Below are positions 8,412-17,334 of a stretch of DNA of 64,000 nucleotides, in pieces (within the stretch, counting starts at the first letter, position 1; every line of letters begins with the position of its first letter). Source of the stretch: JAQUBU01 sp036677685 (GTDB taxonomy: Bacteria > Bacillota > Syntrophomonadia > Syntrophomonadales > Syntrophomonadaceae); assembly GCA_036677685.1 (NCBI GenBank), contig JAVBWA010000019.1, positions 82,291 through 146,290 of the forward strand. The letters are read 5' to 3'. Made by a program: the position numbers and the translations under genes. The notes beneath the pieces are model-generated. The model was not told where the DNA came from. It ran no database searches and saw only the letters and a program-made list of their open reading frames with translations.

Positions 8412-8668
8412 GGTCTGAAACCATCATGGAAATAATTGTTTCAGAGTGTAGACAAAGTCGTTAAATCCCAGGGCGATGACAAGAGTGAAGATCAAGGCAT
8501 TGTGAAAAGCCCGCGATTGAGGCGTACTTGAGTACGTTGATTGAGCGGGCTTTTCACAATAACGCAGAGATTCGCTACCTTAAATAGTAAGCGAAAGCGA
8601 ACATCAGTAGTACCCGGAGGGTGCTTTTGTCATCGCCCTGAAGCCATCATGGAAATGATGGTTTTTTT
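8412..8668. repeat. Large nested inverted-repeat element
   Basis: An outer perfect 14-bp inverted repeat (CAGGGCGATGACAA at 8469-8482 and its complement at 8627-8640) encloses a perfect 16-bp one (ATTGTGAAAAGCCCGC at 8499-8514, complement at 8545-8560). At its centre is GTACT-TG-AGTAC. A side hairpin TTCGCT...AGCGAA lies at 8571-8595. It is flanked by two similar blocks starting CCATCATGGAAAT (8422 and 8644); the right one forms a 7-bp hairpin with T7, a terminator. The 8289-8817 interval holds no gene. It resembles a mobile palindromic element or a structured RNA; no transposase is present. Confidence 0.75.
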
Positions 8669-8817
8669 AATTTAACCAATAACCCTAAACCCGCATATCT
8701 TATATAAGTCGCAAAAACATATATTGATCAGAAAACAATGTTAACTTAAATGACATCGATAGTATACGGCACAGCGATAAGTATTATCAGGTAAATTTAC
8801 GGAGGGAATGGATTTTT

Positions 8818-9741
8818 ATGCGTATCCTGCTAACTGGAGCTCATGGAATGGTGGGACGTAATCTACTGGAACACCCGGGCATAACTTCATTCGAACTAAT
8901 CACCCCATCCCAATCCGAACTTGATCTGTTGGATTATGAAATGGTGGATAATTACCTGCATTTTTGCGATCCGGATATGGTTATTCATGCAGCAGGAATA
9001 GTAGGGGGGATTCATGCCAATTTACGAAACCCGGTTAAGTTTTTTATACAAAACCTGGATATGAGCCGCAATATTATCTGGGCATCCCGACAGAATGGGA
9101 TTAAATCTTTGATCAACCTGGGCAGTTCCTGCATGTATCCTCGCAATGCGCTCAATCCCTTAAAGGAGGAAGCTATTTTATCCGGTGAACTGGAGCCAAG
9201 TAATGAAGGATATGCATTAGCTAAAATTGCTGCCAGCAGATTGTGTCAATATATACATCAAGAAGATCCGAGTTATCAATACAAAACACTAATACCATGT
9301 AATCTTTACGGGCGTTGGGATAAGTTTGACCCCATGGATTCGCATTTAATAGCCGCAATCATCGTAAAATTACATGAAGCAATGAAAACCGGAGCCCAAC
9401 AAGTAGAAATATGGGGAGACGGCCATGTTCGGCGGGAATTCATGTATGCCGGTGACTTCGCAGATTGTCTCATCAATGCCATCAAACACTTTGACAGCTT
9501 GCCTTATCTTATGAATGTTGGAGTGGGACGGGATTATACAATTAATGAATACTATGAATTAGCGGCCGAAGTCATGGGTTATTCCGGTTTCTTTTGCCAT
9601 GATACATCCAAACCGGTTGGGATGCAAAACAAGCTGGTGGATATTACAAAACAAATAGAATGGGGATGGCAAAAAAATAATTATATAAAAAAAGGGCTGG
9701 CTGCAACTTATAATTTCTACCTGAAACAGGGGGAAATTTAG
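8818..9741 (+). CDS. GDP-fucose/GDP-colitose synthase-like epimerase-reductase
   Basis: 307 residues of the Fcl/WcaG branch of the extended SDR family. It has the N-terminal NAD(P) motif GAHGMVG (7-13), the GSSCMYP segment near 101-107 and the YALAK catalytic YxxxK near 132-136. Fcl proteins convert GDP-4-keto-6-deoxymannose to GDP-L-fucose by 3,5-epimerisation and 4-reduction. ColC of colitose synthesis is a homolog acting on the 3-deoxy product of ColD. The next gene, whose start abuts this stop, is ColD-like, so a ColC role is more likely than Fcl. The gmd gene that would feed it is at 24270. The start follows GGAGGG. Confidence 0.8.
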   Translation: MRILLTGAHGMVGRNLLEHPGITSFELITPSQSELDLLDYEMVDNYLHFCDPDMVIHAAGIVGGIHANLRNPVKFFIQNLDMSRNIIWASRQNGIKSLINLGSSCMYPRNALNPLKEEAILSGELEPSNEGYALAKIAASRLCQYIHQEDPSYQYKTLIPCNLYGRWDKFDPMDSHLIAAIIVKLHEAMKTGAQQVEIWGDGHVRREFMYAGDFADCLINAIKHFDSLPYLMNVGVGRDYTINEYYELAAEVMGYSGFFCHDTSKPVGMQNKLVDITKQIEWGWQKNNYIKKGLAATYNFYLKQGEI

Positions 9742-10917
9742 ATGGCCATAAAATATCCGTTAGCCTGCAGTACTTGGGACGATGCAGAGTTATCTGCCAT
9801 ACAAAAGGTCATAGATTCAGGATTGTTTACCATGGGTAAATATGTATTTGAATTTGAACAAGCGTTTGCCAGGTTTATCGGCAGCCGTTACTGTATAATG
9901 GTGAATTCGGGCTCTTCAGCCAATCTACTGGCTGTAGCAGCCCTCTTTTACAGACAGGATAATTTTTTGAAACCGGGAGATGAGGTTATTGTCCCCGCAG
10001 TTTCCTGGTCAACAAGCTATTTTCCTCTGCACCAGTATGGACTTAAATTAAAAATTGTTGATATAGACAGTACTACCTTGAACTACAATTTGCAGGCCCT
10101 GGCTGAAGCCATCACAGACCGGACCCGTCTAATCATGGCGGTAAATCTCCTCGGCAACCCGAATCATTTTAATATCATCAACAGGCTTATAGAAAAACGA
10201 AACATTATTTTGCTGGAAGATAACTGTGAAGCCATGGGAGCGGTGTACGAGGAAAAATATACCGGCACATTTGGGATTATGGGTACCTTTAGCACTTTTT
10301 TCAGTCATCATATTACAACTATGGAGGGTGGTCTTATAGTCACTGACGATGAAGAACTTTATCACATACTGCTTTCCCTTCGTGCTCATGGCTGGACCCG
10401 CAACTTACCCGAACAAAACCGGGTATGTGGAATAAAAAGCAGCAATTATTTCGCGGAGGCTTTTCGTTTTGTTCTGCCAGGGTACAATTTGCGGCCACTG
10501 GAAATCAGCGGTGCGGTGGGCCTGGAACAATTAAAGAAATTACCCGGTTTTATCCGTATTCGCCGCGAGAATGCCGCCTTTTTCCAGAAGCTTTTTAGCA
10601 GCCACCCCTACTTCATGATTCAAGCAGAAATTGGGCAGAGCAGCTGGATGGGTTTTGCCCTGATAATACGGCCAGGGGTTCCTCTGGATCGGGGATCTAT
10701 TGTCAAAGTGTTGCAGGAAAATGGTATTGAATGTCGTCCGGTAGTTGCAGGGAATTTTGTCAAGAATGAGGTTGTTCGCTGGATCGATTATGAGGTCCAT
10801 GGAATTTTGGAAAACGCCCGGTGGATTGATGAAAATGGATTTTATGTAGGTAATCATTCCATTGACATTAAGGAGCAATTATTAGTATTACATTCCGTTC
10901 TAACTAAGATGATTTAA
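9742..10917 (+). CDS. ColD-like GDP-4-keto-6-deoxymannose 3-dehydratase
   Basis: 391 residues of the DegT/DnrJ/EryC1/StrS PLP fold. The motif FSTFFSHHITTMEGG has His-His at 189-190 where sugar aminotransferases carry the PLP-linking Lys. That replacement is the hallmark of the 3-dehydratases ColD (GDP-4-keto-6-deoxymannose) and RfbH (CDP sugars); ColD's active His is numbered 188 in a protein of about this length. EDNCEAMG near 159-166 supplies the PLP-contacting Asp. The substrate is inferred from the adjacent ColC/Fcl-like gene and gmd in the same island; no CDP-glucose genes are seen. It starts immediately after the previous stop, with GGGGGA as ribosome binding site, and converges with the next gene, overlapping its end by 14 bp. 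Confidence 0.8.
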   Translation: MAIKYPLACSTWDDAELSAIQKVIDSGLFTMGKYVFEFEQAFARFIGSRYCIMVNSGSSANLLAVAALFYRQDNFLKPGDEVIVPAVSWSTSYFPLHQYGLKLKIVDIDSTTLNYNLQALAEAITDRTRLIMAVNLLGNPNHFNIINRLIEKRNIILLEDNCEAMGAVYEEKYTGTFGIMGTFSTFFSHHITTMEGGLIVTDDEELYHILLSLRAHGWTRNLPEQNRVCGIKSSNYFAEAFRFVLPGYNLRPLEISGAVGLEQLKKLPGFIRIRRENAAFFQKLFSSHPYFMIQAEIGQSSWMGFALIIRPGVPLDRGSIVKVLQENGIECRPVVAGNFVKNEVVRWIDYEVHGILENARWIDENGFYVGNHSIDIKEQLLVLHSVLTKMI

Positions 10918-11824
10918 TAACAACTTTTGATATTTCGCAGAATTTCAGCCACCGTTTCTCAATGTTTTCAGTAAAAGCAGGTTCCGGATAATAATGTGTC
11001 CTGATGTTGGCCTCCAGTAATTTGTCAAACCATCGCCTGCTTGCAACAGCAAAGCTTTCCTTGGCTGGAATCATCCATAGGCATATTGCTTTATGAAGTT
11101 CAATTTCTTCGGTTGTTGGTTTCATCCCCAATCTTTCCAGTTCTTCTACTTGTATTAAACTTGCATAATACTGTTGTTCCAGCAAATGTGTTGTTTTTTG
11201 TTTATCATTTCGCTGCCTGTATAGTAATAATACTTCGGGAATATTGCTCACTGATGAATACCTTGAACACCTGCACCATAGTTCATAATCCTGTGCCTTC
11301 TTATAGACCGGGTTATAAAAAAGTTGATGCTTTAACAGTAGGTCTTTGCTCATAATAACCGAAGGATGAACTATCTGGTGTCCGAAGATAAAATTAGACC
11401 TCATAGTTTCAGGATCAGTCTCCAGTTCTCTAACCCACTCAGGATTGACTCCGATTATTTTGACCCATGTCCCACAAACTCCAATCCCGGTATTTTCCTC
11501 CATAAAAGCTACTTGTTTTTCCAGTCTTTCCGGAAGACTAATGTCATCGGCATCCATTCGTGCAATATACTTCCCTCTGGCAATGCTGATTCCTTTGTTT
11601 AGAGATTGAGCCAAGCCCTGGTTATAATCATTAGTAAGTAATTTAATTCTTGGGTCTTTATAGCTTTCAATTATTTCGCGGCTGCTGTCTGTTGAACCAT
11701 CGTCAATAATAATAAATTCGAAATCAGTAAAGGTTTGATTCAGAATACTATTCATTGCCTCTGCCAGGTATAGTTCCCCATTATACACAGACATCACGAC
11801 ACTGATTTTATTGTCATATGTCAT
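10904..11824 (-). CDS. Family 2 glycosyltransferase
   Basis: 306 residues with a GT-A fold near the N-terminus: SVVMSVYNGELYL, IIIDDGSTDSS and the DxD-type ARMDADD. These are standard for GT2 enzymes that transfer from a nucleotide sugar; donor and acceptor are unknown. ATG 11824 follows AAAGGGGTG; an upstream in-frame ATG at 11851 precedes that site. It is a clear paralog of the gene at 19781, with the same length, the same motifs and a matching C-terminal RxHYYPEPAF segment. It is the last gene of a leftward run that begins at 15648, and its end overlaps the ColD-like gene tail to tail. Confidence 0.85.
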   Translation of the reverse strand: MTYDNKISVVMSVYNGELYLAEAMNSILNQTFTDFEFIIIDDGSTDSSREIIESYKDPRIKLLTNDYNQGLAQSLNKGISIARGKYIARMDADDISLPERLEKQVAFMEENTGIGVCGTWVKIIGVNPEWVRELETDPETMRSNFIFGHQIVHPSVIMSKDLLLKHQLFYNPVYKKAQDYELWCRCSRYSSVSNIPEVLLLYRQRNDKQKTTHLLEQQYYASLIQVEELERLGMKPTTEEIELHKAICLWMIPAKESFAVASRRWFDKLLEANIRTHYYPEPAFTENIEKRWLKFCEISKVVIKSS

Positions 11825-11880
11825 AAATAATTCACCCCTTTTGTACACCATGCATTAATATAGTTTTTTCATTTCATAAA

Positions 11881-12708
11881 TTAAAGACTCCAGCCGGTTA
11901 GTTTTACCGGGTGAATATACAAAGATTCTTTATGAAAAGACTCCATCAATTTATTAAAGTCTCTATTGTATGTTCTTTCCAGTTCTAGGCGGGACTCCCT
12001 TGCCCCCAGTTCCGTTCCCTTCAAATCAACTTCATTTTCCCTGATAATTTTCTTAGCTGATAACGCCAGGGCAGTCGGTGTAGCCACTTCCGCGTGCAGT
12101 CGCATAGCTGCGAAAATGCCACACAACCTGCAGAATCGTCTTACTGATTCATGCCCAACTACAACAAAATCGGAATATCCCGTTACCAGGGGATATTTCG
12201 GAGCAAAATTATCTAAATCCATCTTTATTCCGTGATTCTCCATTAACTTTAGAGCCTCATTGGCTGGAGGCAATTCCTTGCGAAACTCAACACCGTTATA
12301 ATCCTGAAATACTTTGAAAACCCCTGCTAAATTTGACCAGCTCGGTCCTATTGCAGTCAATGGTGTTAAACGTTTAATATAAGCTGCCTGATTATGCAAA
12401 TGCAGTATTTCAATAATATTTGTATCATTTATAATTGGATTCAAAATCAGATCATCAGCAATAAAAATATAATGGCTGAATTTTTCTTGAAAAAACTCAT
12501 TAAACCCTTGAGCAAAAAAGCCCTGAAATTGGCGAGAGTTTTCATAGACAGGTATGACACCCTCCTTATTACCATCATAAAAAGGCATTAGATAAAAAAT
12601 ATTACTGAATCTCTTCTCATAAATCTGCTGCAGTTTTTCAATGTTTCGATCATATCTATGGTTAAATGCTATAATTAATGCAAGCTCAGATAGAACCGGT
12701 GCTGTCAT
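11881..12708 (-). CDS. Hypothetical protein of the glycan cluster, possibly glycosyltransferase-like
   Basis: 275 residues from ATG 12708, selected because AAGGAGTGATAGC precedes it. No family is recognised with certainty. It has an N-terminal hydrophobic strand (LALIIAFNHRYD) and a HYIFIADDLILN segment near residue 90 that resembles the strand and acidic pair of GT-A enzymes. There is no transmembrane segment. It sits between a GT2 gene and a CapK-like gene in one leftward operon, so a glycan-related role is likely, but the reaction cannot be named. Confidence 0.6.
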   Translation of the reverse strand: MTAPVLSELALIIAFNHRYDRNIEKLQQIYEKRFSNIFYLMPFYDGNKEGVIPVYENSRQFQGFFAQGFNEFFQEKFSHYIFIADDLILNPIINDTNIIEILHLHNQAAYIKRLTPLTAIGPSWSNLAGVFKVFQDYNGVEFRKELPPANEALKLMENHGIKMDLDNFAPKYPLVTGYSDFVVVGHESVRRFCRLCGIFAAMRLHAEVATPTALALSAKKIIRENEVDLKGTELGARESRLELERTYNRDFNKLMESFHKESLYIHPVKLTGWSL

Positions 12709-12747
12709 GCTATCACTCCTTAATGATTTCAAGCTGTACAAGATATT

Positions 12748-13983
12748 TTAGAGTCCCCAGGTTTTTAATAATTCTTTGTCCTCGTTGATTATAAAACTTC
12801 TTTTTCCCGAGACCGTAGCGGGAATATCATCAAGAAAATTCACCTTTATATGCATACCCGGAGCAATCGTATTTAGGTCTCTAATAAATTCCGATATTTC
12901 CGCATCTGTACACCAATCATTTTTCACAATATTTACTTCCAGGACATAAGCAGGCTTCTGGATATATTGCACCGTTCGCATACCCGATCTGAAATGACTC
13001 TCACCCCTATCCGGGCCTACCAGCCCTATACCGTGATGCAGCAGAAAGCTCGGACTAACAGGACCGTTTTTGCCTATTATTATGTCATTTGTTCTGCCTT
13101 TTGCCCGAATAAGCGGTAATTGCCTGCCACAGGAACATTTTTTTTCCAAAAAGGTGATTGCATCACCATTTCGGTATCGAATAAAGGGCATAGCCTTATT
13201 CCATAAATCGGTAACAATCATTTCTCCATCAACTTGCTCAATGATAGCTCGTTCCATAAAATAATGCAGGCCTTCGTGAGCCTCGCATTCCCATGCACAG
13301 GCTCCTCCATCATTACAACAGTATTCTTCAAAAACGCTGCAGGCAAAGGCTTTTTCCATAACTTCGCGTTGATAATCATAAAGATTCTCAGATATAGGGT
13401 TAATGGATTCTATACCTTCAATTGTTACTCTGTTATCAAGGCAGTACTTGGCCAGGATATACAAAGAACTTACATAGCCTCTCAAATGCTGGGGCTTAAA
13501 CTCATAGATTTTTTCCACCACACTGAGCAGGTTCTCTGAAGTAAGCTCCCCAACCAGATCGATTGTATTTCCTCTACCCAGAGTACCTTGGGCCGAAGCA
13601 ATTACCGCCAGCCTTTTACCAGGTATATAACCATTCCAGGACCAGCCTCGCAAATGTGCTTGGGCCCGGATATTTTGACTATCTTCGGAATCATAGTATT
13701 CAAGTGATGAACCGGTTGAACCGCCAGTATAAAGCCTGGATTTAATAAGGTGAGTATTAATGAATTCCGGATTATTTTGCATTTCTTCCCTGGTCGTAAC
13801 CGGGAGCTTGATTAAATCCTCCTGTTTGCTTATATCTACAGGTGTTATACCGGCTGCTTCAAACTTCTTTCTATAAGCAGGTATATTGTTGTACGCATAA
13901 TCTATAATTTCATGGAGTCGACTATTTTGAAATTCTAATAATTTTTCATAAGACCACCACTGGCTTTGAGTTAAATCAATCAT
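12748..13983 (-). CDS. CapK/PaaK-like adenylate-forming enzyme
   Basis: 411 residues of the phenylacetate-CoA ligase/CapK superfamily: an IPAYRKKFEAAG segment, the ATP-binding loop YTGGSTGSSLEYY near residue 86, and a C-terminal half with CSCGR and GRTNDIIIG. The start is ATG 13983 after GGAGGTAAAAGAA; the upstream in-frame TTG lies in that site. CapK-like members in polysaccharide clusters are thought to activate an acyl or amino-acid substituent for transfer to a sugar; the substrate is unknown here. The Cys-rich stretch CNDGGACAWEC could bind metal. It is in the same leftward run as the flanking glycosyltransferases. Confidence 0.75.
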   Translation of the reverse strand: MIDLTQSQWWSYEKLLEFQNSRLHEIIDYAYNNIPAYRKKFEAAGITPVDISKQEDLIKLPVTTREEMQNNPEFINTHLIKSRLYTGGSTGSSLEYYDSEDSQNIRAQAHLRGWSWNGYIPGKRLAVIASAQGTLGRGNTIDLVGELTSENLLSVVEKIYEFKPQHLRGYVSSLYILAKYCLDNRVTIEGIESINPISENLYDYQREVMEKAFACSVFEEYCCNDGGACAWECEAHEGLHYFMERAIIEQVDGEMIVTDLWNKAMPFIRYRNGDAITFLEKKCSCGRQLPLIRAKGRTNDIIIGKNGPVSPSFLLHHGIGLVGPDRGESHFRSGMRTVQYIQKPAYVLEVNIVKNDWCTDAEISEFIRDLNTIAPGMHIKVNFLDDIPATVSGKRSFIINEDKELLKTWGL

Positions 13984-14028
13984 TTCTTTTACCTCCAATT
14001 ATGCCTCTTTATAAAACAATGGGGGTTC

Positions 14029-14868
14029 CTAAACTATTTCCCATTTATCGAGGGTAAGATCACGTGTATCGATTGTTTCCTGTTGAAACCATCTTTCCGG
14101 GACGAAAACGATTTTATCGGGGTTAGGGTTAAGCCATGCGCCCCACCAGCTAAAAGTGCTATTGGCAATAATATTGTGCTGACACATGCTCATCAATCGA
14201 AGATCCTCATAATCTCTGGCAGGCCCGTTGTGATCGATTAATGTCATGGCGAACTCCAAGTTCATATTTTTCGCAACCCATTCTGGATCATCAGTAAAAA
14301 TAAAAAAATGTGGATTATGGATATTTTCTGCAATTTTAAAAATACAGCGCTGGTAATAATCCATACTGCAGGTACCATGCACCAAATTAGTTTGGGGATT
14401 ATTGATATAATCACCCCGTCTGATGTGAAGAGATACTGAATTGCAATTTCTAATACAATCAGCAATTTCCTTATTTTTTGAATCCAGTTCATATTTCACA
14501 GAAAATTCACTGCGAATTATATCCTTGATATCATCAAAATATTTTTCACTCTGCCAGTATCCTATTAGATATACATTGTCCGGAATATTTAGTAAATCAG
14601 GGTCAAAATTAAAGTTTTTTTCTTTTATTACCGGTCCCCGTGAATCCTGGGCCAGAAATTTGTTACCAGTAACCTGTATAATATCATCCGTGGTAGCAAT
14701 ATTTTCAATAATGCAAAAATGACCAAGGTGGTAGGGGTGTAAAGTATATCTTTGAAAAGCAGATATATCTAATTTAAGACATGACCCATGCATATTTGCC
14801 AGTCTCCTGGCGGCTGCATATTGAAATAATTGATTACCTAATCCGCCTACTAATTGAACAATTACCAT
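14029..14868 (-). CDS. GT11 alpha-1,2-fucosyl/colitosyltransferase-like protein
   Basis: 279 residues, the usual size for GT11. It begins with the family signature GGLGNQLFQYA (8-18), has the donor-binding HIRRGDY at 148-154 and the C-terminal NSTFSWWGAWLNP block. GT11 enzymes transfer L-fucose in alpha-1,2 linkage from GDP-fucose; relatives in colitose-containing O-antigen clusters use GDP-colitose. With the ColD/ColC-like genes in this island, colitose transfer is a reasonable inference. AGAGAGGTGAAC before the ATG overlaps the end of the upstream GT2 gene, whose stop lies 9 bp away, showing coupled expression. Confidence 0.85.
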   Translation of the reverse strand: MVIVQLVGGLGNQLFQYAAARRLANMHGSCLKLDISAFQRYTLHPYHLGHFCIIENIATTDDIIQVTGNKFLAQDSRGPVIKEKNFNFDPDLLNIPDNVYLIGYWQSEKYFDDIKDIIRSEFSVKYELDSKNKEIADCIRNCNSVSLHIRRGDYINNPQTNLVHGTCSMDYYQRCIFKIAENIHNPHFFIFTDDPEWVAKNMNLEFAMTLIDHNGPARDYEDLRLMSMCQHNIIANSTFSWWGAWLNPNPDKIVFVPERWFQQETIDTRDLTLDKWEIV

Positions 14869-14877
14869 TTTCCCGGT

Positions 14878-15648
14878 TCACCTCTCTATGCTTGAAATAG
14901 AAGTCCTCAGTGGAATAATCAAGTTATAGGAGGTGGTTGGGCTTATATAGTCATCGGTTTGCGATACAAACTTACAACATCTCATTAAAATATCATCTTC
15001 AATCTGCCAGGTGTGATGATCCTTGTTTTGCCGTCGAATATAAACAAAATTAAATCTATCATTCGCATAAATTCTATATCCTTTTTTAATACATTCAGCA
15101 GTAAAACCGCTATCCGGTCCACAGTTTAGGTCTGGAAATCTCAACTTATTAAACACTTCTTTTTTAAATACCAGGGTAGCTCCGGCAACGGCAGTCACAT
15201 AATGATTCTCACGCTCCGGCCACATATTAGCCAGGGTTTTAATGGCTTCATAATAAACATAGAGGCTGCCTTTGCCTACCACATCCGTATTGATATAAGT
15301 AAAAGTTGCCATAGCGTTTTCCAGATAGGGTGCGGCATAGTAATCATCATCATCAACGTTGGCAATGTAATCAAACCTGGCCTGTTCGACAGCATAATTC
15401 AAGCATTGGCCATAAGTAACCTGTTCATCAAGTTGATATATCCTGATATTTTCATACTGTGCGGCTTTGGCCCTCCACTCTTTGAGATTCATGGAATTAT
15501 TATTAAGTACAACAATTAATTCACGGGGTTCATATCTTTGTCGAAGATAATTGGCAAATACCTGTTCCATAAATCCGGGATGGTTAGTTGGGGTAATCAC
15601 AGTTACTCCAGGCCTGGTATCAAGTGCTGATTTTATTTCTTCATTCAA
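14878..15648 (-). CDS. Family 2 glycosyltransferase
   Basis: 256 residues of the GT-A fold: GVTVITPTNHPGFMEQ, ELIVVLNNN, a YGQCLNYA segment and the acidic NVDDDDYY near residues 97-104 as the metal/nucleotide site. Compact, without membrane segments, so a cytosolic transferase; sugar and acceptor unknown. It is the first gene of the leftward run 15648-10904 (two GT2 genes, GT11, CapK-like, hypothetical). A 217 bp divergent promoter region separates it from the STELLO-like gene at 15866. Confidence 0.8.
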   Translation of the reverse strand: MNEEIKSALDTRPGVTVITPTNHPGFMEQVFANYLRQRYEPRELIVVLNNNSMNLKEWRAKAAQYENIRIYQLDEQVTYGQCLNYAVEQARFDYIANVDDDDYYAAPYLENAMATFTYINTDVVGKGSLYVYYEAIKTLANMWPERENHYVTAVAGATLVFKKEVFNKLRFPDLNCGPDSGFTAECIKKGYRIYANDRFNFVYIRRQNKDHHTWQIEDDILMRCCKFVSQTDDYISPTTSYNLIIPLRTSISSIER

Positions 15649-15865
15649 ATCTGCTCAACCTCCAAACCATACTAAACTCCATTATTACTACAAATTATGA
15701 GATAGCATCCATTTTGTTACACCGTCGCTATCAAAAACATCCCCCAAAAGACTATTATCTGCTGAATATAAATGAAAGCCGCCTTTACATTGCTTGCATT
15801 AGTCACAATTATACATTTTTCCCAATATGTTATAGCAAAGCTGTCACAATGGGAGTTGATAAATA
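15649..15865. promoter_or_regulatory. Divergent intergenic region between two glycan operons
   Basis: 217 AT-rich bases between genes transcribed away from each other. Both promoters must lie here, but I cannot single out a convincing sigma-A pair or a palindromic operator. Confidence 0.5.
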
Positions 15866-16879
15866 ATGAAAAATAATACCGGCTCTATTGTTATTACCAG
15901 TATATATCCTCCTAGCCAAGCGATTAGAGACTACGCCCGGTTTAAAACATGGAATTTAATTGTAGCAGGTGATAAAAAATCACCGGCGGGTTGGAATTAC
16001 AAAGATGTTTTTTATCTTTCACCACAACAACAGGAGAAGCTAAACTATAAAATTGCTAAACTGCTGCCATGGAATCATTACTGCCGTAAAATGCTGGGCT
16101 ATTTGTATGCTATTGAAATGGGAAGTAATATAGTCGTAGACACTGATGATGATAACATACCTAAAGATAACTGGGGGTTCCCTGGTTTTGATGACTATTA
16201 CGATTTGATTGCAAGTAACCTGGGATTTATAAATATATATAAATCTTTTACCAATAAGCATATCTGGCCCAGAGGATTTGACCTGAGCCTCATTAACAGT
16301 CAATCTGTAGTGATAAATGAACAGGAAATAAAAAAGGAACCTGTAAAAGTGGGAGTCTGGCAGGGCTTGGCCGATGGAGATCCTGATATAGATGCTATCT
16401 ATCGGCTAGTAGATAATAAACCGTGCTATTTTGAAAACCGGCCTCCTATTGTCCTGGGAGAAGGTACTATCTGTCCTTTCAATTCGCAAAACACTGCCTT
16501 CCGTTCGGAATTATTTCCCCTCTTATACCTGCCCGCTCTGGTCACATTTCGCTTTACTGATATTTTACGCGGTTTGGTGGCCCAACCAATTATGTGGCAG
16601 TTTGGTTACAAAATTGGTTTCTTAACTGCAACTGTTCATCAAAAACGAAACCCTCACAATTATATGGATGATTTTGTTCAGGAAATCCCTATGTACCTTA
16701 ATGCTCAGCGAATAATTGACATCGCAGCCAGAAAGGTCAGTTCCAGTTATTCAATTGAGGATAACTTGTTTAATGTTTATGAATCTTTACTGATGAATAA
16801 TATTATCGAAAAAGATGAAATCAAAATATTATCAGCATGGTTGAAAGATTTAGAAACGATACAGAAGTACTTATGTTGA
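15866..16879 (+). CDS. STELLO-like (DUF288) glycosyltransferase-related protein
   Basis: 337 residues matching the STELLO/DUF288 pattern: SIVITSIYPPSQAI near the N-terminus, WNLIVAGDKKSP, then YLYAIEMGSNIVVDTDDDNIP near residues 79-98 with an acidic triplet, and a WPRGFDLSLI block. STELLO proteins are best known from plants and other eukaryotes as Golgi glycosyltransferase-like proteins; bacterial members occur in polysaccharide clusters with undefined activity. No membrane anchor is visible. It is transcribed alone, followed by two tandem copies of the dispersed repeat. Confidence 0.75.
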   Translation: MKNNTGSIVITSIYPPSQAIRDYARFKTWNLIVAGDKKSPAGWNYKDVFYLSPQQQEKLNYKIAKLLPWNHYCRKMLGYLYAIEMGSNIVVDTDDDNIPKDNWGFPGFDDYYDLIASNLGFINIYKSFTNKHIWPRGFDLSLINSQSVVINEQEIKKEPVKVGVWQGLADGDPDIDAIYRLVDNKPCYFENRPPIVLGEGTICPFNSQNTAFRSELFPLLYLPALVTFRFTDILRGLVAQPIMWQFGYKIGFLTATVHQKRNPHNYMDDFVQEIPMYLNAQRIIDIAARKVSSSYSIEDNLFNVYESLLMNNIIEKDEIKILSAWLKDLETIQKYLC

Positions 16880-16944
16880 CATATTCATCCTAGTAGAGAA
16901 AGCAATGATATAAACCCGAACTTATAGTCGAATAACCGCATATA

Positions 16945-17132
16945 TTTAAGCATCGGAAGAAACGGTGGAGCAGTTTCAACACAATTTAATCATTATCGAA
17001 GGGAAGCAATATAAGGGGTCCCCGTAGGGGGCAACACACCGCTGCAACGAGGCGGGAGATTAGAACCCGTTGCCCAGTTTGTTAATAGTAACCGACCATT
17101 TAAGGATGCGAAGGACGTTTTCTCGCCTCGTT
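16945..17132 (+). repeat. Dispersed hairpin repeat, copy R2 (long form)
   Basis: TTTAAGCATCGGAAGAAAC through GCCTCGTTTA. It has the hairpin region near GGAGCAGTTTC, a 53-bp insertion shared only with R5 (contains CCCCGTAGGGG), then CCGCTGCAACGAGGCG and the closing arm. Its right end merges directly into R3. Confidence 0.85.
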
Positions 17133-17270
17133 TAAGCATCAGAAGAAATTGCGGAGCAGTTTCAACACACCGCTGCAACGAGGCGGAGGACATATTTATA
17201 ACTATTCTTTCGCTTTACACAAGGCATAGAAAATAATGAAAAGCTCTCTTTCAGACATCGCCTCGTTATA
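17131..17270 (+). repeat. Dispersed hairpin repeat, copy R3
   Basis: A second copy in tandem with R2: TTTAAGCATC, GGAGCAGTTTC, CCGCTGCAACGAGGCGG, and the end CGCCTCGTTATA. Its interior (CATATTTATAA ... TTTCGCTT) matches R4 rather than R2. Together R2 and R3 fill most of the 455 bp between the STELLO-like gene and ugd; no gene is seen there. Confidence 0.85.
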
Positions 17271-17334
17271 TAGTCGAAGGAATTGAGGAAGTTAAGATGA
17301 TCTGGATACTGTTTAAGTTGCGAGGAGGAACAAA

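Noticed and set aside
11041..11355. Plus-strand ORFs opposite the GT2 gene at 10904
   Set aside because: Shadow frames with no ribosome binding site or family motif.
16945..17270. CRISPR array
   Set aside because: Two copies of a ~140-190 bp hairpin repeat with no regular spacers and no cas genes.
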